From: Bacteroidales bacterium
Lineage (GTDB): Bacteria > Bacteroidota > Bacteroidia > Bacteroidales > Rikenellaceae
Reading direction: 5' to 3'
Length of the DNA: 43,425 nucleotides
Assembly (NCBI GenBank): GCA_910575495.1
Contig: CAJTFS010000010.1
Coordinates: forward strand, 1 to 43,425
This document shows positions 18,240-26,839 of the stretch, piece by piece. The notes under the pieces are model-generated. The model saw only the letters and a list, made by a program, of their open reading frames with translations, had not been told where the DNA came from and searched no databases. The translations under genes and the position numbers were made by a program. Positions within the stretch are counted from its first letter, which is position 1. Every line of letters begins with the position of its first letter.

Positions 18240-18647
18240 ATTCGTTGCATAATAGTCGATTGTGCCGCATAGAGCCACTTCGACGCCACAAGCGGCCATA
18301 GCGAAACAGAGGTGAATAACCGGCTTCGATAAGGGCTTTCTTTGCGGGTACAAACAAGCGCAAACAGCTATGTGCACATGTGTCTGCGTGCGGATATGGA
18401 TAGTTGAATGCCGGAGTACGCAGATGAATAAACGGTTATTTGCCTGCCTGTGCAAACAGATTTTTATGCAGATAAGGAATCGGATAATCGGACACGCACT
18501 TATGCACGTGCGTACCAGAGCACCAACGCATGTGCCTGACAGCGTACATGCACTGGTGCGCAGAAAACCGATTGCGCATACAGACATCTGCGCAAACAAA
18601 ACCATGCTCACACAATTAACCGATTGTATAATTAAAACACAGCAACA
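18240..18647. promoter_or_regulatory. Long untranslated region upstream of traA
   Basis: No gene is credible on either strand. Phased GCCAC/GCCAC/GCCAT units lie at 18274-18299. From about 18355 to 18600 the sequence is unusually dense in alternating purine-pyrimidine words (TGTGCACATGTG, TGCACGTGCGTA, TGCGCATACAGAC) and carries three copies of GYGCAAACA (18358-18366, 18450-18458, 18590-18598). No TAnnTTTG box was found. A TATAAT-like string at 18626-18631 is the only other candidate. Confidence 0.5.
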
Positions 18648-19400
18648 ATGAAAGGAAAAACGAAATTCGTCGCTTTCTCCACGCAGAAAGGCGGTGCAGG
18701 CAAAACGACGCTTACGGTATTGGTGGCTTCTTACCTGCATTACGTAAAAGGATTCGACGTCGCGGTCATCGACTGCGACTATCCGCAGCACTCCATCGTC
18801 GAGATGCGCGACCGCGACTTAAAGATGGCGCTCGAAGATGAACACTACAAACGCATGGCCTACGAGCAGTTCACTCGTTTGGAGAAGAAAGCCTATCCGG
18901 TCGTGGAAAGCAATACCAAAGAGGCGTTGGCCGATGCCGAATATCTGCTTCCGCAAGGAGATTTCGATTATATATTCTTCGACCTTCCCGGTACGATCAA
19001 CAATGAAGATTTGGTCCACACGCTGGCGCAGATGGATTATATCGTAGCTCCGATATGCGCCGATAGGGTCGTCATGGAGAGTACGCTCAACTATGCCGTC
19101 GTTGTCAGGGATCATATCATGCGTAGTGCGCAGTCGCAAATCAAGGGGCTGTATCTGTTGTGGAACATGGTGGACGGCCGCGAGAAGACGGAGTTGTATG
19201 AGGTGTATGAAGCCGTGATGAGAGACCTGCACCTCACGGCTCTGACAACCTTTCTGCCCGACACCAAACGCTTCCGTCGCGAGCAAAGCACCAACCGGCG
19301 GGCTGTGTTCCGCTCCACGCTGTTTCCCGCCGACCGTTCGCTGGTACGTGGCAGCAACCTCGACAAATTGGTGGACGAACTGATCGGACTGTTAAAATAA
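18648..19400 (+). CDS. traA: TraA, ParA-family ATPase
   Basis: 250 aa. The deviant Walker A motif FSTQKGGAGKTTL (10-22), VAVIDCDYPQHS (Walker A', about 45-56) and DYIFFDLPGT (Walker B, about 104-113) place it in the ParA/MinD ATPase family. No ParB follows. ParA-type TraA heads the tra operon in CTnDOT-like elements, where it may position or license transfer. The downstream DUF3408 gene starts 6 nt after its stop. Confidence 0.9.
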   Translation: MKGKTKFVAFSTQKGGAGKTTLTVLVASYLHYVKGFDVAVIDCDYPQHSIVEMRDRDLKMALEDEHYKRMAYEQFTRLEKKAYPVVESNTKEALADAEYLLPQGDFDYIFFDLPGTINNEDLVHTLAQMDYIVAPICADRVVMESTLNYAVVVRDHIMRSAQSQIKGLYLLWNMVDGREKTELYEVYEAVMRDLHLTALTTFLPDTKRFRREQSTNRRAVFRSTLFPADRSLVRGSNLDKLVDELIGLLK

Positions 19401-19406
19401 GCCGCC

Positions 19407-19820
19407 ATGAACAAGAAAGAAATCGGCGACGGACTGGACGCCTCTTTCATCATCAGCCAAGCCAAAAGCCGGAATCGTCCGTTACACCCGTATGCGGCCG
19501 AGAAAGCGGAAGAAGCAGACGCTTCGTCGGACGAAAGTCCCGCTTCGGCCGCTCCGAGAGAGGATGCGCGCCGTCGAAAAGGCAGGGGGCATGATTACGA
19601 AACGCTCTTTATCCGCAATGCGCCGTCCAATACGCGCAGCGGAAAGACGGTTTATATCCGCAGGGAGTTCCATGAGCGCATTACGCGCATCGTGCAGGTA
19701 ATCGGCAAAAACGAAGTGTCGCTGTACAGCTACCTCGACAACGTGCTGGAACATCATTTCGCCGCTTATCAGGAGGAGATCTCCGAGTTGTATAAAAAGC
19801 GTAACGACGACATTTTCTGA
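19407..19820 (+). CDS. DUF3408 family conjugative transposon protein
   Basis: 137 aa. The N-terminal half is acidic, Ser/Ala-rich and probably disordered (about 20-65). The C-terminal half (about 75-130) contains KTVYIRREFHERITRIVQVIGKNEVSLYSYLDNVLEHHFAAY, a ribbon-helix-helix-like segment typical of DUF3408. It may be the DNA-binding partner of the adjacent ParA-like TraA, which is inference. It occupies the traB/traC slot and its TGA overlaps the ATG of traD by one base. Confidence 0.85.
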   Translation: MNKKEIGDGLDASFIISQAKSRNRPLHPYAAEKAEEADASSDESPASAAPREDARRRKGRGHDYETLFIRNAPSNTRSGKTVYIRREFHERITRIVQVIGKNEVSLYSYLDNVLEHHFAAYQEEISELYKKRNDDIF

Positions 19821-20566
19821 TGACAGCCATGACAACGACCTGCATTTTATGGCTGCTGACGGTCTGCGCCGTCGGCTACGCACTTTGGACGGTCTGGTAT
19901 CTCTTTCGGGAGAGCCGGCGCAACAACTGCCGCCCGCCCGTTTCGGCCGACGCAACCGTCCGTCGGGAGATTATCGGCAAGAGCCGTTTTGTCCTCGACC
20001 GACGCCGCTCGCTGCCACAAGCGGCCGTAGCGGCGCAAACCGAAAAAGGTATCGAAAAAGAGGATATATTTGCTCCCGCAAGTGTACCCGAACACCCCCG
20101 GCAGATACCGCCGGAAGACTTGGACGAGGTATTCGGCGATGTTCCGGACGGTGAGCATAACGAGCCGCTGGACATCTACTATCCGCTTTACGAAGAATCT
20201 TTCCCGGATACGGAAGCGGATGAGCCGGACGACGAGGATGAAACCGAAGAGCTGCCCCTTCTGGGGCGCTCGCTCGCACAAGGGGTCAGTTTCGAGCAAA
20301 TGGGCGAAGTCTACCGCCATGTGGTGCACGATCCACCTATTACAGATGAGCAGAAGGAAGAGACGGGACGTCTCCTTCTGGGCCTGAAAGAGACCGACAT
20401 GTTCGAGGCGATCGTTTCAGGCTGTCCCGACGGGAACGACAAGGTAAAGCACCTTATCGACACCTATCTCTCGGCATTCCATCGGCGAATGGCCGCGGAG
20501 GCTGCGGAAAGTCCATCTGCGCAGGGTGTCGTTCCCGAGGGATTCGACGTCCGCGATTATGTATAA
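19820..20566 (+). CDS. traD: TraD-type conjugative transposon protein
   Basis: 248 aa. One N-terminal membrane helix (about 8-27, CILWLLTVCAVGYALWTVWYLF) is followed by a basic stretch and a long acidic linker (DEPDDEDETEELP near 135). A C-terminal helical region follows (SLAQGVSFEQMGEVYRHVV, about 150-230). I identify it by position between DUF3408 and traE and by the SFEQMGEVY segment typical of element TraD proteins. The role in the channel is unknown. Confidence 0.72.
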   Translation: MTAMTTTCILWLLTVCAVGYALWTVWYLFRESRRNNCRPPVSADATVRREIIGKSRFVLDRRRSLPQAAVAAQTEKGIEKEDIFAPASVPEHPRQIPPEDLDEVFGDVPDGEHNEPLDIYYPLYEESFPDTEADEPDDEDETEELPLLGRSLAQGVSFEQMGEVYRHVVHDPPITDEQKEETGRLLLGLKETDMFEAIVSGCPDGNDKVKHLIDTYLSAFHRRMAAEAAESPSAQGVVPEGFDVRDYV

Positions 20567-20628
20567 CCCCGAAAACAGAACGACATGAAAGAGCGAGATT
20601 ACGGATAGCAGCATACCAGTTCCGAAGC

Positions 20629-20642
20629 CACTGAAAAATCCG
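20629..20642 (+). promoter_or_regulatory. 14-bp dispersed motif upstream of traE
   Basis: CCACTGAAAAATCC differs by one base from the copies before topB and the DUF1896 gene and is identical to the copy before traN. It lies in the 140-nt gap before traE. Confidence 0.55.
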
Positions 20643-20661
20643 ACAAGACAAGTTTAACCCG

Positions 20662-20685
20662 GTGCGGGGCATCATCCCCGCACCT
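20662..20685 (+). other. Stem-loop in the traE leader
   Basis: A perfect 9-bp GC-rich stem (GGTGCGGGG / CCCCGCACC, loop CATCAT), 21 nt before the traE ATG, without a T-run. It is more likely an mRNA-stability or processing element than a terminator. Confidence 0.5.
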
Positions 20686-20706
20686 AAATCAAAAGATCAT
20701 CGCATT

Positions 20707-21009
20707 ATGACAAAGAAGAAGATTCTTTCCTCGGCGGCCCTGTTTCTTGCCGCCGTCTCCTCCGCTTTCGCACAGGGAAACGGATTGGCCGGTATCAACG
20801 ACGCCACCAATATGGTAACGAGTTATTTCGATCCCGGCACGAAACTCATCTACGCCATCGGCGCCGTCGTGGGTCTGATCGGCGGCATCAAAGTATACAA
20901 CAAGTTCAGCTCCGGCGACCCCGACACCTCTAAGACTGCGGCCTCGTGGTTCGGGGCGTGTATCTTCCTGATCGTCGCCGCAACGATTCTGCGCTCGTTC
21001 TTCCTGTAA
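20707..21009 (+). CDS. traE: TraE (DUF4134)
   Basis: 100 aa from the ATG at 20707. The upstream in-frame ATG at 20662 is rejected because it lies inside the stem-loop and would bury the signal peptide. A cleavable signal (MTKKKILSSAALFLAAVSSAFA) is followed by two membrane helices (about 47-65 and 80-98, VVGLIGGIKVYNKFSSGD between). This is the VirB2/pilin-like small membrane protein of the Bacteroidetes channel. Confidence 0.9.
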   Translation: MTKKKILSSAALFLAAVSSAFAQGNGLAGINDATNMVTSYFDPGTKLIYAIGAVVGLIGGIKVYNKFSSGDPDTSKTAASWFGACIFLIVAATILRSFFL

Positions 21010-21028
21010 TCCGTCAGCCTGAAAAATT

Positions 21029-21358
21029 ATGGAATACGGAATCAACAAGGGAATCGGGCAGAGCGTGGAGTTCAAGGGGTTGAAAGCGCAATACCTTTTC
21101 ATCTTCGCCGGAGGGTTGCTCGCCGTGTTCGTTCTGTTCGTCATCTTCTACATGGCGGGCGTCGATCAATGGGTGTGCATCGGCTTCGGCGTCGCGGCAG
21201 CCTCCGCATTGGTGTGGCTGACGTTCCGTCTGAATGCCCGTTACGGCGAGCACGGACTGATGAAGCTGCTGGCCAAGCGGCAGCACCCGCACTACCTTAT
21301 CAACCGCAAGGCTCCGCGCCGCCTGTTTCCCGCAAAAAGAAAGGAGGCGCAAGCATGA
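21029..21358 (+). CDS. traF: TraF (DUF4133)
   Basis: 109 aa, VirB3-like. The family start MEYGINKGIGQSVEFKGLKAQYLFIF is followed by two membrane helices (about 24-44 and 48-66) and a basic cytoplasmic tail (KRQHPHYLINRKAPRRLF). Its stop overlaps the traG ATG (ATGA), with an AAGGAGG ribosome site inside the traF end, so traF and traG are coupled. Confidence 0.9.
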   Translation: MEYGINKGIGQSVEFKGLKAQYLFIFAGGLLAVFVLFVIFYMAGVDQWVCIGFGVAAASALVWLTFRLNARYGEHGLMKLLAKRQHPHYLINRKAPRRLFPAKRKEAQA

Positions 21359-23850
21359 GAAACATACTGAAAGCCGCCACCATCGAGAGCAAATTTCCGC
21401 TTTTGGCGGTGGAGCACGGCTGCATCGTCAGCAAGGACGCGGACATAACGGTCGCTTACAGAGTCGAACTTCCGGAATTGTTCACCGTAACCTCCGCCGA
21501 GTACGAGGCGATCCACGCCGCATGGTGCAAGGCCGTCAAGGTCTTGCCCGAATACAGCATCGTCCACAAGCAGGACTGGTTCATTCGCGAGCAGTACCGC
21601 CCGCAGACCGGCGACGCGCAGATGAGTTTTCTTTCCCGTTCGTTCGAGCGGCATTTCAACGAACGTCCGTATCTGAATCATTCGTGTTTCCTCTTCCTCA
21701 CGAAGACGACCAAAGAGCGGATGCGGATGCAGTCGAACTTCTCGACCCTCTGCCGGGGCAACATCATTCCCAAAGAGGTCGATCGGGAATCGACGACGAA
21801 GTTTCTGGAAGCCGTGGATCAGTTCGAGCGTATCCTGAACGATTCGGGCTTCATCTCCATCACCCGCCTGTCGGGCGATGAAATCACGGGCACGAAGGAG
21901 CAGCCGGGGCTGTTGGAGAAGTATTTCACGCTGTCGCTTTCCGACACGACCTCGTTGCAGGATGTCGAGTTGGGAGCCGAGACGCTGCGTGTGGGCAACA
22001 AGCGTGTATGCCTGCATACGCTCTCCGACACGGAGGATCTGCCGGGACATGTAGGTACGGACATGCGCTACGAGCGTCTCTCCACCGACCGTTCGGACTG
22101 CCTGCTGTCGTTCGCCGCACCGGTTGGGCTGCTGCTCTCCTGCGATCATATCTATAACCAGTATCTGTTTTTGGAGAGCAGCGACGCGAACCTGCAAATG
22201 TTCGAGAAACGGGCGCGCAACATGCAGTCGCTGTCCCGCTATTCGCGCTCGAACCAGATCAACAAGGAGTGGATCGACCGCTATTTGAACGAAGCGCATT
22301 CGTTCGGGCTGCTCTCCATCCGTGGGCACTTCAACGTCATGGCGTGGTCGGACGATGCGGAAGAGTTGCGGCGTATCCGCAATGACGTGGGCAGCCAGCT
22401 CGCGCTTATGGAGTGCCGGCCGCGCCACAACACGGTGGATGCCGCGACGCTCTACTGGGCGGGCATGCCGGGCAATGCGGGCGACTTCCCGGCCGAAGAA
22501 TCGTTCTATACGTTCGTCGAACCGGCATTGTGTTTCTTCACGGAGGAGACCAACTACAAGTCCTCCCCCAGTCCGTTCGGCATCAAGATGTGCGACCGCA
22601 TCAGCGGGAAGCCGCTGCATTTGGACATCTCGGACGAGCCGATGAAGCGGGGCGTCATCACCAACCGCAACAAGTTCGTGCTGGGGCCGAGCGGTTCGGG
22701 CAAGTCGTTTTTCATGAACCACCTCGTGCGCCAGTATTGGGAGCAGGGCACGCACGTCGTGCTGGTCGATACGGGCAACTCCTATCAGGGTCTGTGCGAG
22801 TTGGTGCGCCGCAAAACCAGAGGCGAGGACGGCATCTATTTCACATATACCGAGGAGCATCCGATCAGCTTCAATCCGTTCTACACCGACGACTACGTGT
22901 ACGACGTGGAGAAGAAGGACAGCATCAAGACGCTGTTGCTGACGCTCTGGAAAACCGAGGACGACAAGGTTTCCAAAACCGAATCGGGCGAGCTGGGCAG
23001 TGCCGTGAACGCCTATATCGGGCGGATACGCAGCGACCGCACGATCGTTCCGTGCTTCGACACCTTCTACGAGTACATGCGCGACGACTACCGCCGCGAG
23101 TTGGAGGAGCGCGACATCAAGGTCAGCCGCGACGACTTCAACATCGACAACATGCTCATCACCCTGCGTCAATATTACCGGGGCGGGCGGTACGACTTCC
23201 TGCTGAACTCGAAAGCCAACATCGACCTGCTGAACAAACGCTTCGTGGTCTTCGAGGTGGATTCCATCAAGGAGAACAAAGAGCTGTTTCCGGTGGTTAC
23301 GATCATCATCATGGAAGCGTTCATCAATAAGATGCGCCGTCTGAAAGGCGTGCGCAAGCAGCTCATCGTCGAGGAGGCGTGGAAAGCGCTGTCGTCGGCC
23401 AATATGGCCGAGTACCTGAAATACATGTACAAGACCGTGCGCAAGTATTTCGGCGAGGCTATCGTCGTTACGCAGGAGGTCGAGGACATCATCTCCAGCC
23501 CGGTGGTCAAGGAGGCGATCATCAACAATTCGGACTGTAAGATTCTGCTCGACCAGCGCAAGTTCATGAACCGCTTCGATGCGATACAGTCGCTGCTCGG
23601 ACTGACGGACAAGGAGAAGTCGCAGATACTCTCCATCAACCAGTCGAACGACCCTGCACGCAAGTACAAGGAGGTGTGGATCGGTCTGGGAGGTATGCAA
23701 AGCGCTGTCTACGCTACGGAGGTCAGCCGCTCGGAGTATCTCGCTTACACGACCGAAGAGACGGAGAAAGTCGAGGTGCAGCGCCTGACCGAACAACTCG
23801 ACGGGGACATCGAACTGGCGATCAAGCAGCTTGCCGAACGAAACAATTAA
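21355..23850 (+). CDS. traG: TraG, VirB4-like conjugation ATPase
   Basis: 831 aa from the ATG at 21355 (MRNILKAATIESKFPLLAVEHGCIVSKD). The upstream extension to 21169 is out-of-frame traF sequence. The N-terminal half is the VirB4/TraG-N domain. The P-loop NTPase domain has Walker A VLGPSGSGKSFFMNH near 443 and Walker B QLIVEEAWKALSS near 670. It powers substrate export and pilus assembly at the inner membrane. It is full length with no interruption. Confidence 0.95.
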   Translation: MRNILKAATIESKFPLLAVEHGCIVSKDADITVAYRVELPELFTVTSAEYEAIHAAWCKAVKVLPEYSIVHKQDWFIREQYRPQTGDAQMSFLSRSFERHFNERPYLNHSCFLFLTKTTKERMRMQSNFSTLCRGNIIPKEVDRESTTKFLEAVDQFERILNDSGFISITRLSGDEITGTKEQPGLLEKYFTLSLSDTTSLQDVELGAETLRVGNKRVCLHTLSDTEDLPGHVGTDMRYERLSTDRSDCLLSFAAPVGLLLSCDHIYNQYLFLESSDANLQMFEKRARNMQSLSRYSRSNQINKEWIDRYLNEAHSFGLLSIRGHFNVMAWSDDAEELRRIRNDVGSQLALMECRPRHNTVDAATLYWAGMPGNAGDFPAEESFYTFVEPALCFFTEETNYKSSPSPFGIKMCDRISGKPLHLDISDEPMKRGVITNRNKFVLGPSGSGKSFFMNHLVRQYWEQGTHVVLVDTGNSYQGLCELVRRKTRGEDGIYFTYTEEHPISFNPFYTDDYVYDVEKKDSIKTLLLTLWKTEDDKVSKTESGELGSAVNAYIGRIRSDRTIVPCFDTFYEYMRDDYRRELEERDIKVSRDDFNIDNMLITLRQYYRGGRYDFLLNSKANIDLLNKRFVVFEVDSIKENKELFPVVTIIIMEAFINKMRRLKGVRKQLIVEEAWKALSSANMAEYLKYMYKTVRKYFGEAIVVTQEVEDIISSPVVKEAIINNSDCKILLDQRKFMNRFDAIQSLLGLTDKEKSQILSINQSNDPARKYKEVWIGLGGMQSAVYATEVSRSEYLAYTTEETEKVEVQRLTEQLDGDIELAIKQLAERNN

Positions 23851-23862
23851 AGGAGGCAGGCC

Positions 23863-24186
23863 ATGTATCGCAGATGTATCGAAGACCCTATGGCGGCCCA
23901 CCTCGACTTCCGGATGTGCGATATTGCCGGCACATGGGAGAGCCGCGAGGGAGCGCCCCGCATAAGGATATACCGCGACGACACCCGCAAAGGCGGCGGA
24001 TATTATCTGGAACTGGCCTACGACCGCAGGACACGTTTCGTCCGCATCATCCGCCGATATGGGAGATATATCCGGTATTTCGACTTTTGCGGCTTTGTCG
24101 GAATAGCCTACGATGCCGAGCGGGACGTGCTCCGGCTCTCCGTCTACGGCAACTATTACAGAACGGACGAACAGTCCGAGTATTAA
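23863..24186 (+). CDS. DUF3876 family protein
   Basis: 107 aa, soluble, rich in Tyr and Arg, with no signal peptide. The frame MAAHLDFRMCDIAGTWESREGAPRIRIYRD and the later LSVYGNYYRTDEQ match DUF3876, a small conserved conjugative element protein between traG and traI (the traH slot). An unusually good AAAGGAGG ribosome site sits 8-15 nt upstream, right at the traG stop. Function is unknown; the strand-rich pattern suggests a small beta fold. Confidence 0.75.
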   Translation: MYRRCIEDPMAAHLDFRMCDIAGTWESREGAPRIRIYRDDTRKGGGYYLELAYDRRTRFVRIIRRYGRYIRYFDFCGFVGIAYDAERDVLRLSVYGNYYRTDEQSEY

Positions 24187-24205
24187 CCCGAAAAAAACGA
24201 ATCAT

Positions 24206-24826
24206 ATGAAACGATGGATAATAACGGTGTGTCTGTGCCTTATCGGCTTCACGTATCAGGCACACGCGCAGTGGACGGTCATTGACCCGTCCAATCTGAC
24301 ACAGAATATCAGAAACGTGATACAAAGCTCGACGACGGCCAGCAACATGGTCAAGTCATTGCAGGAGAGCGTAAAAATCTACCAGCAGAGCAAAGCCTAT
24401 TACGATGCGCTGAAATCGGTGAGCAACCTCGTTAAGGACGCCCGCAAAGTGAAGCTGACCATCGAGATGGTCAGCGAAATCACGGACATCTACGTGTCGG
24501 GGTTCAACAAGATGGTCTGCGACCCGAATTTCACGGTGGACGAGCTGGCCGCGATCTCCGCAGGCTACGCACGGCTGCTGGTGGAGGGCGGCGCGTTGGT
24601 CACGGAGTTGAAAACGATCATCACGGGCGGCAACGGCCTTTCGCTCTCTGACAAAGAGCGTATGGAAATCATAGATCAAGTCTATAATCGGATGCTGAGG
24701 TATCGGAACCTTACGCGCTACTTCACGCGCAAGACGATCTCCGTTTCCTACATCCGCAGCCGCGACAAGGGCGACGCGAGCCGCGTGCTGTCCCTTTACG
24801 GCAGCCCTAACGAAAGATACTGGTAG
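24206..24826 (+). CDS. traI: TraI (DUF4141)
   Basis: 206 aa from the ATG at 24206. The longer frame would run through the DUF3876 gene. A signal peptide (MKRWIITVCLCLIGFTYQAHA) precedes a mature protein of helices (IRNVIQSSTTASNMVKSLQESVKIYQQSKAYYDAL, about 37-71). It resembles VirB5/TrbJ-like periplasmic factors. Position between DUF3876 and traJ and the QWTVIDPSNLTQNI start are typical of TraI. Confidence 0.88.
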   Translation: MKRWIITVCLCLIGFTYQAHAQWTVIDPSNLTQNIRNVIQSSTTASNMVKSLQESVKIYQQSKAYYDALKSVSNLVKDARKVKLTIEMVSEITDIYVSGFNKMVCDPNFTVDELAAISAGYARLLVEGGALVTELKTIITGGNGLSLSDKERMEIIDQVYNRMLRYRNLTRYFTRKTISVSYIRSRDKGDASRVLSLYGSPNERYW

Positions 24827-24828
24827 CC

Positions 24829-25890
24829 ATGATGCCGTTAGCGATGAATTTCGACAATCTGCATCAAGTGCTGCGGAATCTCTATGTGGAGATGATGCCC
24901 ATGTGCGGCGACATGATCGGCATAGCGAAAGGCGTGGCCGGCTTGGGCGCGCTGTTCTACGTTGCCTACCGCGCCTGGAAATCGCTGGCCAATGCCGAGC
25001 CGATCGACGTGTTCCCGCTCCTGCGGCCGTTTGTCATCGGAATGTGCATCATGTTCTTTCCGACCGTTGTGCTGGGAACGATCAACGCCGTAATGTCGCC
25101 CGTCGTGCAGGGCACCCACGCGATTTTGGAGGGGCAGACGATGGATCTGCGGGCATACCAGCAGCAGAAAGACGATTTGGAATACGAGGCACGGGTGCGC
25201 GAGGGCAAGGCGTGGTTGGTGGACGACGAAGCCTACGACCAAAAACTCTCCGAGCTCGGCATCACGGACTTGGGCGAGATCGTCAGCATGTGGGGCGAGA
25301 GAACGTGGCACGACGTGAAGATGTGGTTTCGGCAGTTGGTGCGCGATTTTTTCGAGTTGCTGTTCAATGCCGCGGGTCTTACGATCGACACGCTGAGAAC
25401 ATTCTTTCTGGTCGTGCTCTCGATTCTGGGGCCGCTGTCGTTCGCCCTCTCCGTGTACGACGGATTCCACGCTACACTCACGAGTTGGATAGCCCGCTAC
25501 ATCAGCGTCTACTTGTGGCTGCCGATTGCCGACTTGTTTTCCGCTGTGCTGGCGAAGATACAGACCCTGATGCTCGAAGCGGACATCGCCGCACTGCAAG
25601 ACCCCGCCTATATCCCCGAAGAGGGCGGAGGTGTCTATATCGTCTTCCTTATCATCGGCATTATCGGTTATTTCTCGATTCCTACCGTCGCCGAGTGGGT
25701 AATCCAGTCGGGCGGAGGTGCGAGCGGCGCAATGGGCGGCATCAACAAAGCCGGTTCATTCGCGACGGGTGTGGCCGGCGGCATCGCGGGCAACGCCATC
25801 GGCCGGACGTTCCACCGCAGCGGCGGCAGCACCTCTTCCGACAGTGGCGGCGGAGCACCCGCCGGGCAGAATCTGGCCACACGCGGATAA
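24829..25890 (+). CDS. traJ: TraJ, VirB6-like membrane protein
   Basis: 353 aa. Several membrane helices are visible (about 32-52, 63-86, 185-205 and 265-290). A cytoplasmic or periplasmic Gln/Glu-rich loop (RAYQQQKDDLEYEARVREGKAW) and a Gly/Ser-rich tail (SGGSTSSDSGGGAPAG) are also seen. TraJ is the polytopic inner-membrane core of the channel. It starts 2 nt after traI. Confidence 0.92.
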   Translation: MMPLAMNFDNLHQVLRNLYVEMMPMCGDMIGIAKGVAGLGALFYVAYRAWKSLANAEPIDVFPLLRPFVIGMCIMFFPTVVLGTINAVMSPVVQGTHAILEGQTMDLRAYQQQKDDLEYEARVREGKAWLVDDEAYDQKLSELGITDLGEIVSMWGERTWHDVKMWFRQLVRDFFELLFNAAGLTIDTLRTFFLVVLSILGPLSFALSVYDGFHATLTSWIARYISVYLWLPIADLFSAVLAKIQTLMLEADIAALQDPAYIPEEGGGVYIVFLIIGIIGYFSIPTVAEWVIQSGGGASGAMGGINKAGSFATGVAGGIAGNAIGRTFHRSGGSTSSDSGGGAPAGQNLATRG

Positions 25891-25914
25891 CAATCATTCA
25901 TAAACACTCAAACA

Positions 25915-26538
25915 ATGGAATTCAAGTCATTAAAAAACATCGAAAGCAGTTTTCGGCAGATTCGGACGTTCGGCATCGTCTTTCTCTGCCTGTGTGCGGC
26001 AGTCGCGGTGTTCAGCATCGTCAAGAGCTATCGTTTTGCCGAGGCACAGCGGCAGAAGATCTACGTGCTGGACGAGGGCAAGTCGCTCATGTTGGCTCTG
26101 TCGCAGGATCTGAGCCAGAACCGTCCCGTAGAAGCGCGGGAGCATATCAAGCGTTTCCACGAGTTGTTCTTCACCCTCTCGCCCGACCGTGCCGCCATCG
26201 AGAGCAACATCAAGCGGGCGTTGTTTCTGGTCGACAGAAGCGCGTTCGCCTATTTTCAGGATATGCAGGAAAAGGGCTATTACAACCGCATCGTGTCGGG
26301 GAATATCAACCAGCGTATCGAGGTCGATTCCGTGGTGTGCGATTTCGAGCGTTACCCCTATCGTGCAACGACCTACGCACGACAGTTGATCGTCCGCGAG
26401 AGCAATATTACCGAGCGGAGCCTCGTAACGCGCTGCGACCTTATCAACTCGGTGCGCTCGGACAACAACCCGCAGGGGTTCATCATGGAGCGTTTCGAGA
26501 TTCTCGAAAACAAGGATTTGCGGACTTTGACAAGGTGA
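25915..26538 (+). CDS. traK: TraK, VirB8-like protein
   Basis: 207 aa. The start MEFKSLKNIESSFRQIRTFGIVFLCLCAAV is typical, with one membrane helix at about 20-40 and a periplasmic domain. Conserved stretches include RFHELFFTLSPDRAAIESNIKRAL and RSLVTRCDLINSVRSDNNPQGFIMERFEI. It bridges inner- and outer-membrane parts of the channel. Confidence 0.93.
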   Translation: MEFKSLKNIESSFRQIRTFGIVFLCLCAAVAVFSIVKSYRFAEAQRQKIYVLDEGKSLMLALSQDLSQNRPVEAREHIKRFHELFFTLSPDRAAIESNIKRALFLVDRSAFAYFQDMQEKGYYNRIVSGNINQRIEVDSVVCDFERYPYRATTYARQLIVRESNITERSLVTRCDLINSVRSDNNPQGFIMERFEILENKDLRTLTR

Positions 26539-26542
26539 GGTT

Positions 26543-26839
26543 ATGGTACGCAAGAGATTCGGCGCATTGTCGGAACATGTGGAGTGTTTCCTGCGGCGCA
26601 TGTGCGGGGCGTTGTCCCCCGCAAGTCGGTTAATCGTCGTGCTCACGATGCTCGCGCTCTTCACCGTACTGTCGCTCTACTTTACCGTTTCGTCCGTCTG
26701 CCGGTTCGGACAGGGTGCGGACGATGCGATGCGGATTCGGCATATCGAGCCTGCGGAGCTGCAACGGGAGCCGACTGCAACGGACAGTGTAAAACAATCA
26801 AACGATTTCAATTATGACGACAAACGAGAAACAGAATGA
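26543..26839 (+). CDS. traL: TraL (DUF3989)
   Basis: 98 aa with one membrane helix (about 29-52, RLIVVLTMLALFTVLSLYFTV) and an acidic tail. It is a small conserved element protein between traK and traM. Its 3' end overlaps the traM start by 26 nt in another frame, a tighter coupling than elsewhere in the operon. Confidence 0.85.
   Translation: MVRKRFGALSEHVECFLRRMCGALSPASRLIVVLTMLALFTVLSLYFTVSSVCRFGQGADDAMRIRHIEPAELQREPTATDSVKQSNDFNYDDKRETE

Noticed and set aside
18237..18791. 184-codon minus-strand frame upstream of traA
   Set aside because: It reads Cys/Ile-rich low-complexity sequence made of the alternating TG/CA tract and overlaps the traA start.
20022..20043. GCCACAAGCGGCC-like word inside traD
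   Set aside because: It resembles the 18.3-kb phased unit but is coding (LPQAAVAA) and has no phased partners.
20662..20706. Earlier start for traE
   Set aside because: The ATG lies in the arm of a stem-loop and adds 15 charged residues before an otherwise perfect signal peptide.
21292..23901. 869-codon minus-strand frame
   Set aside because: It is the antisense shadow of traG, which has clear Walker motifs.
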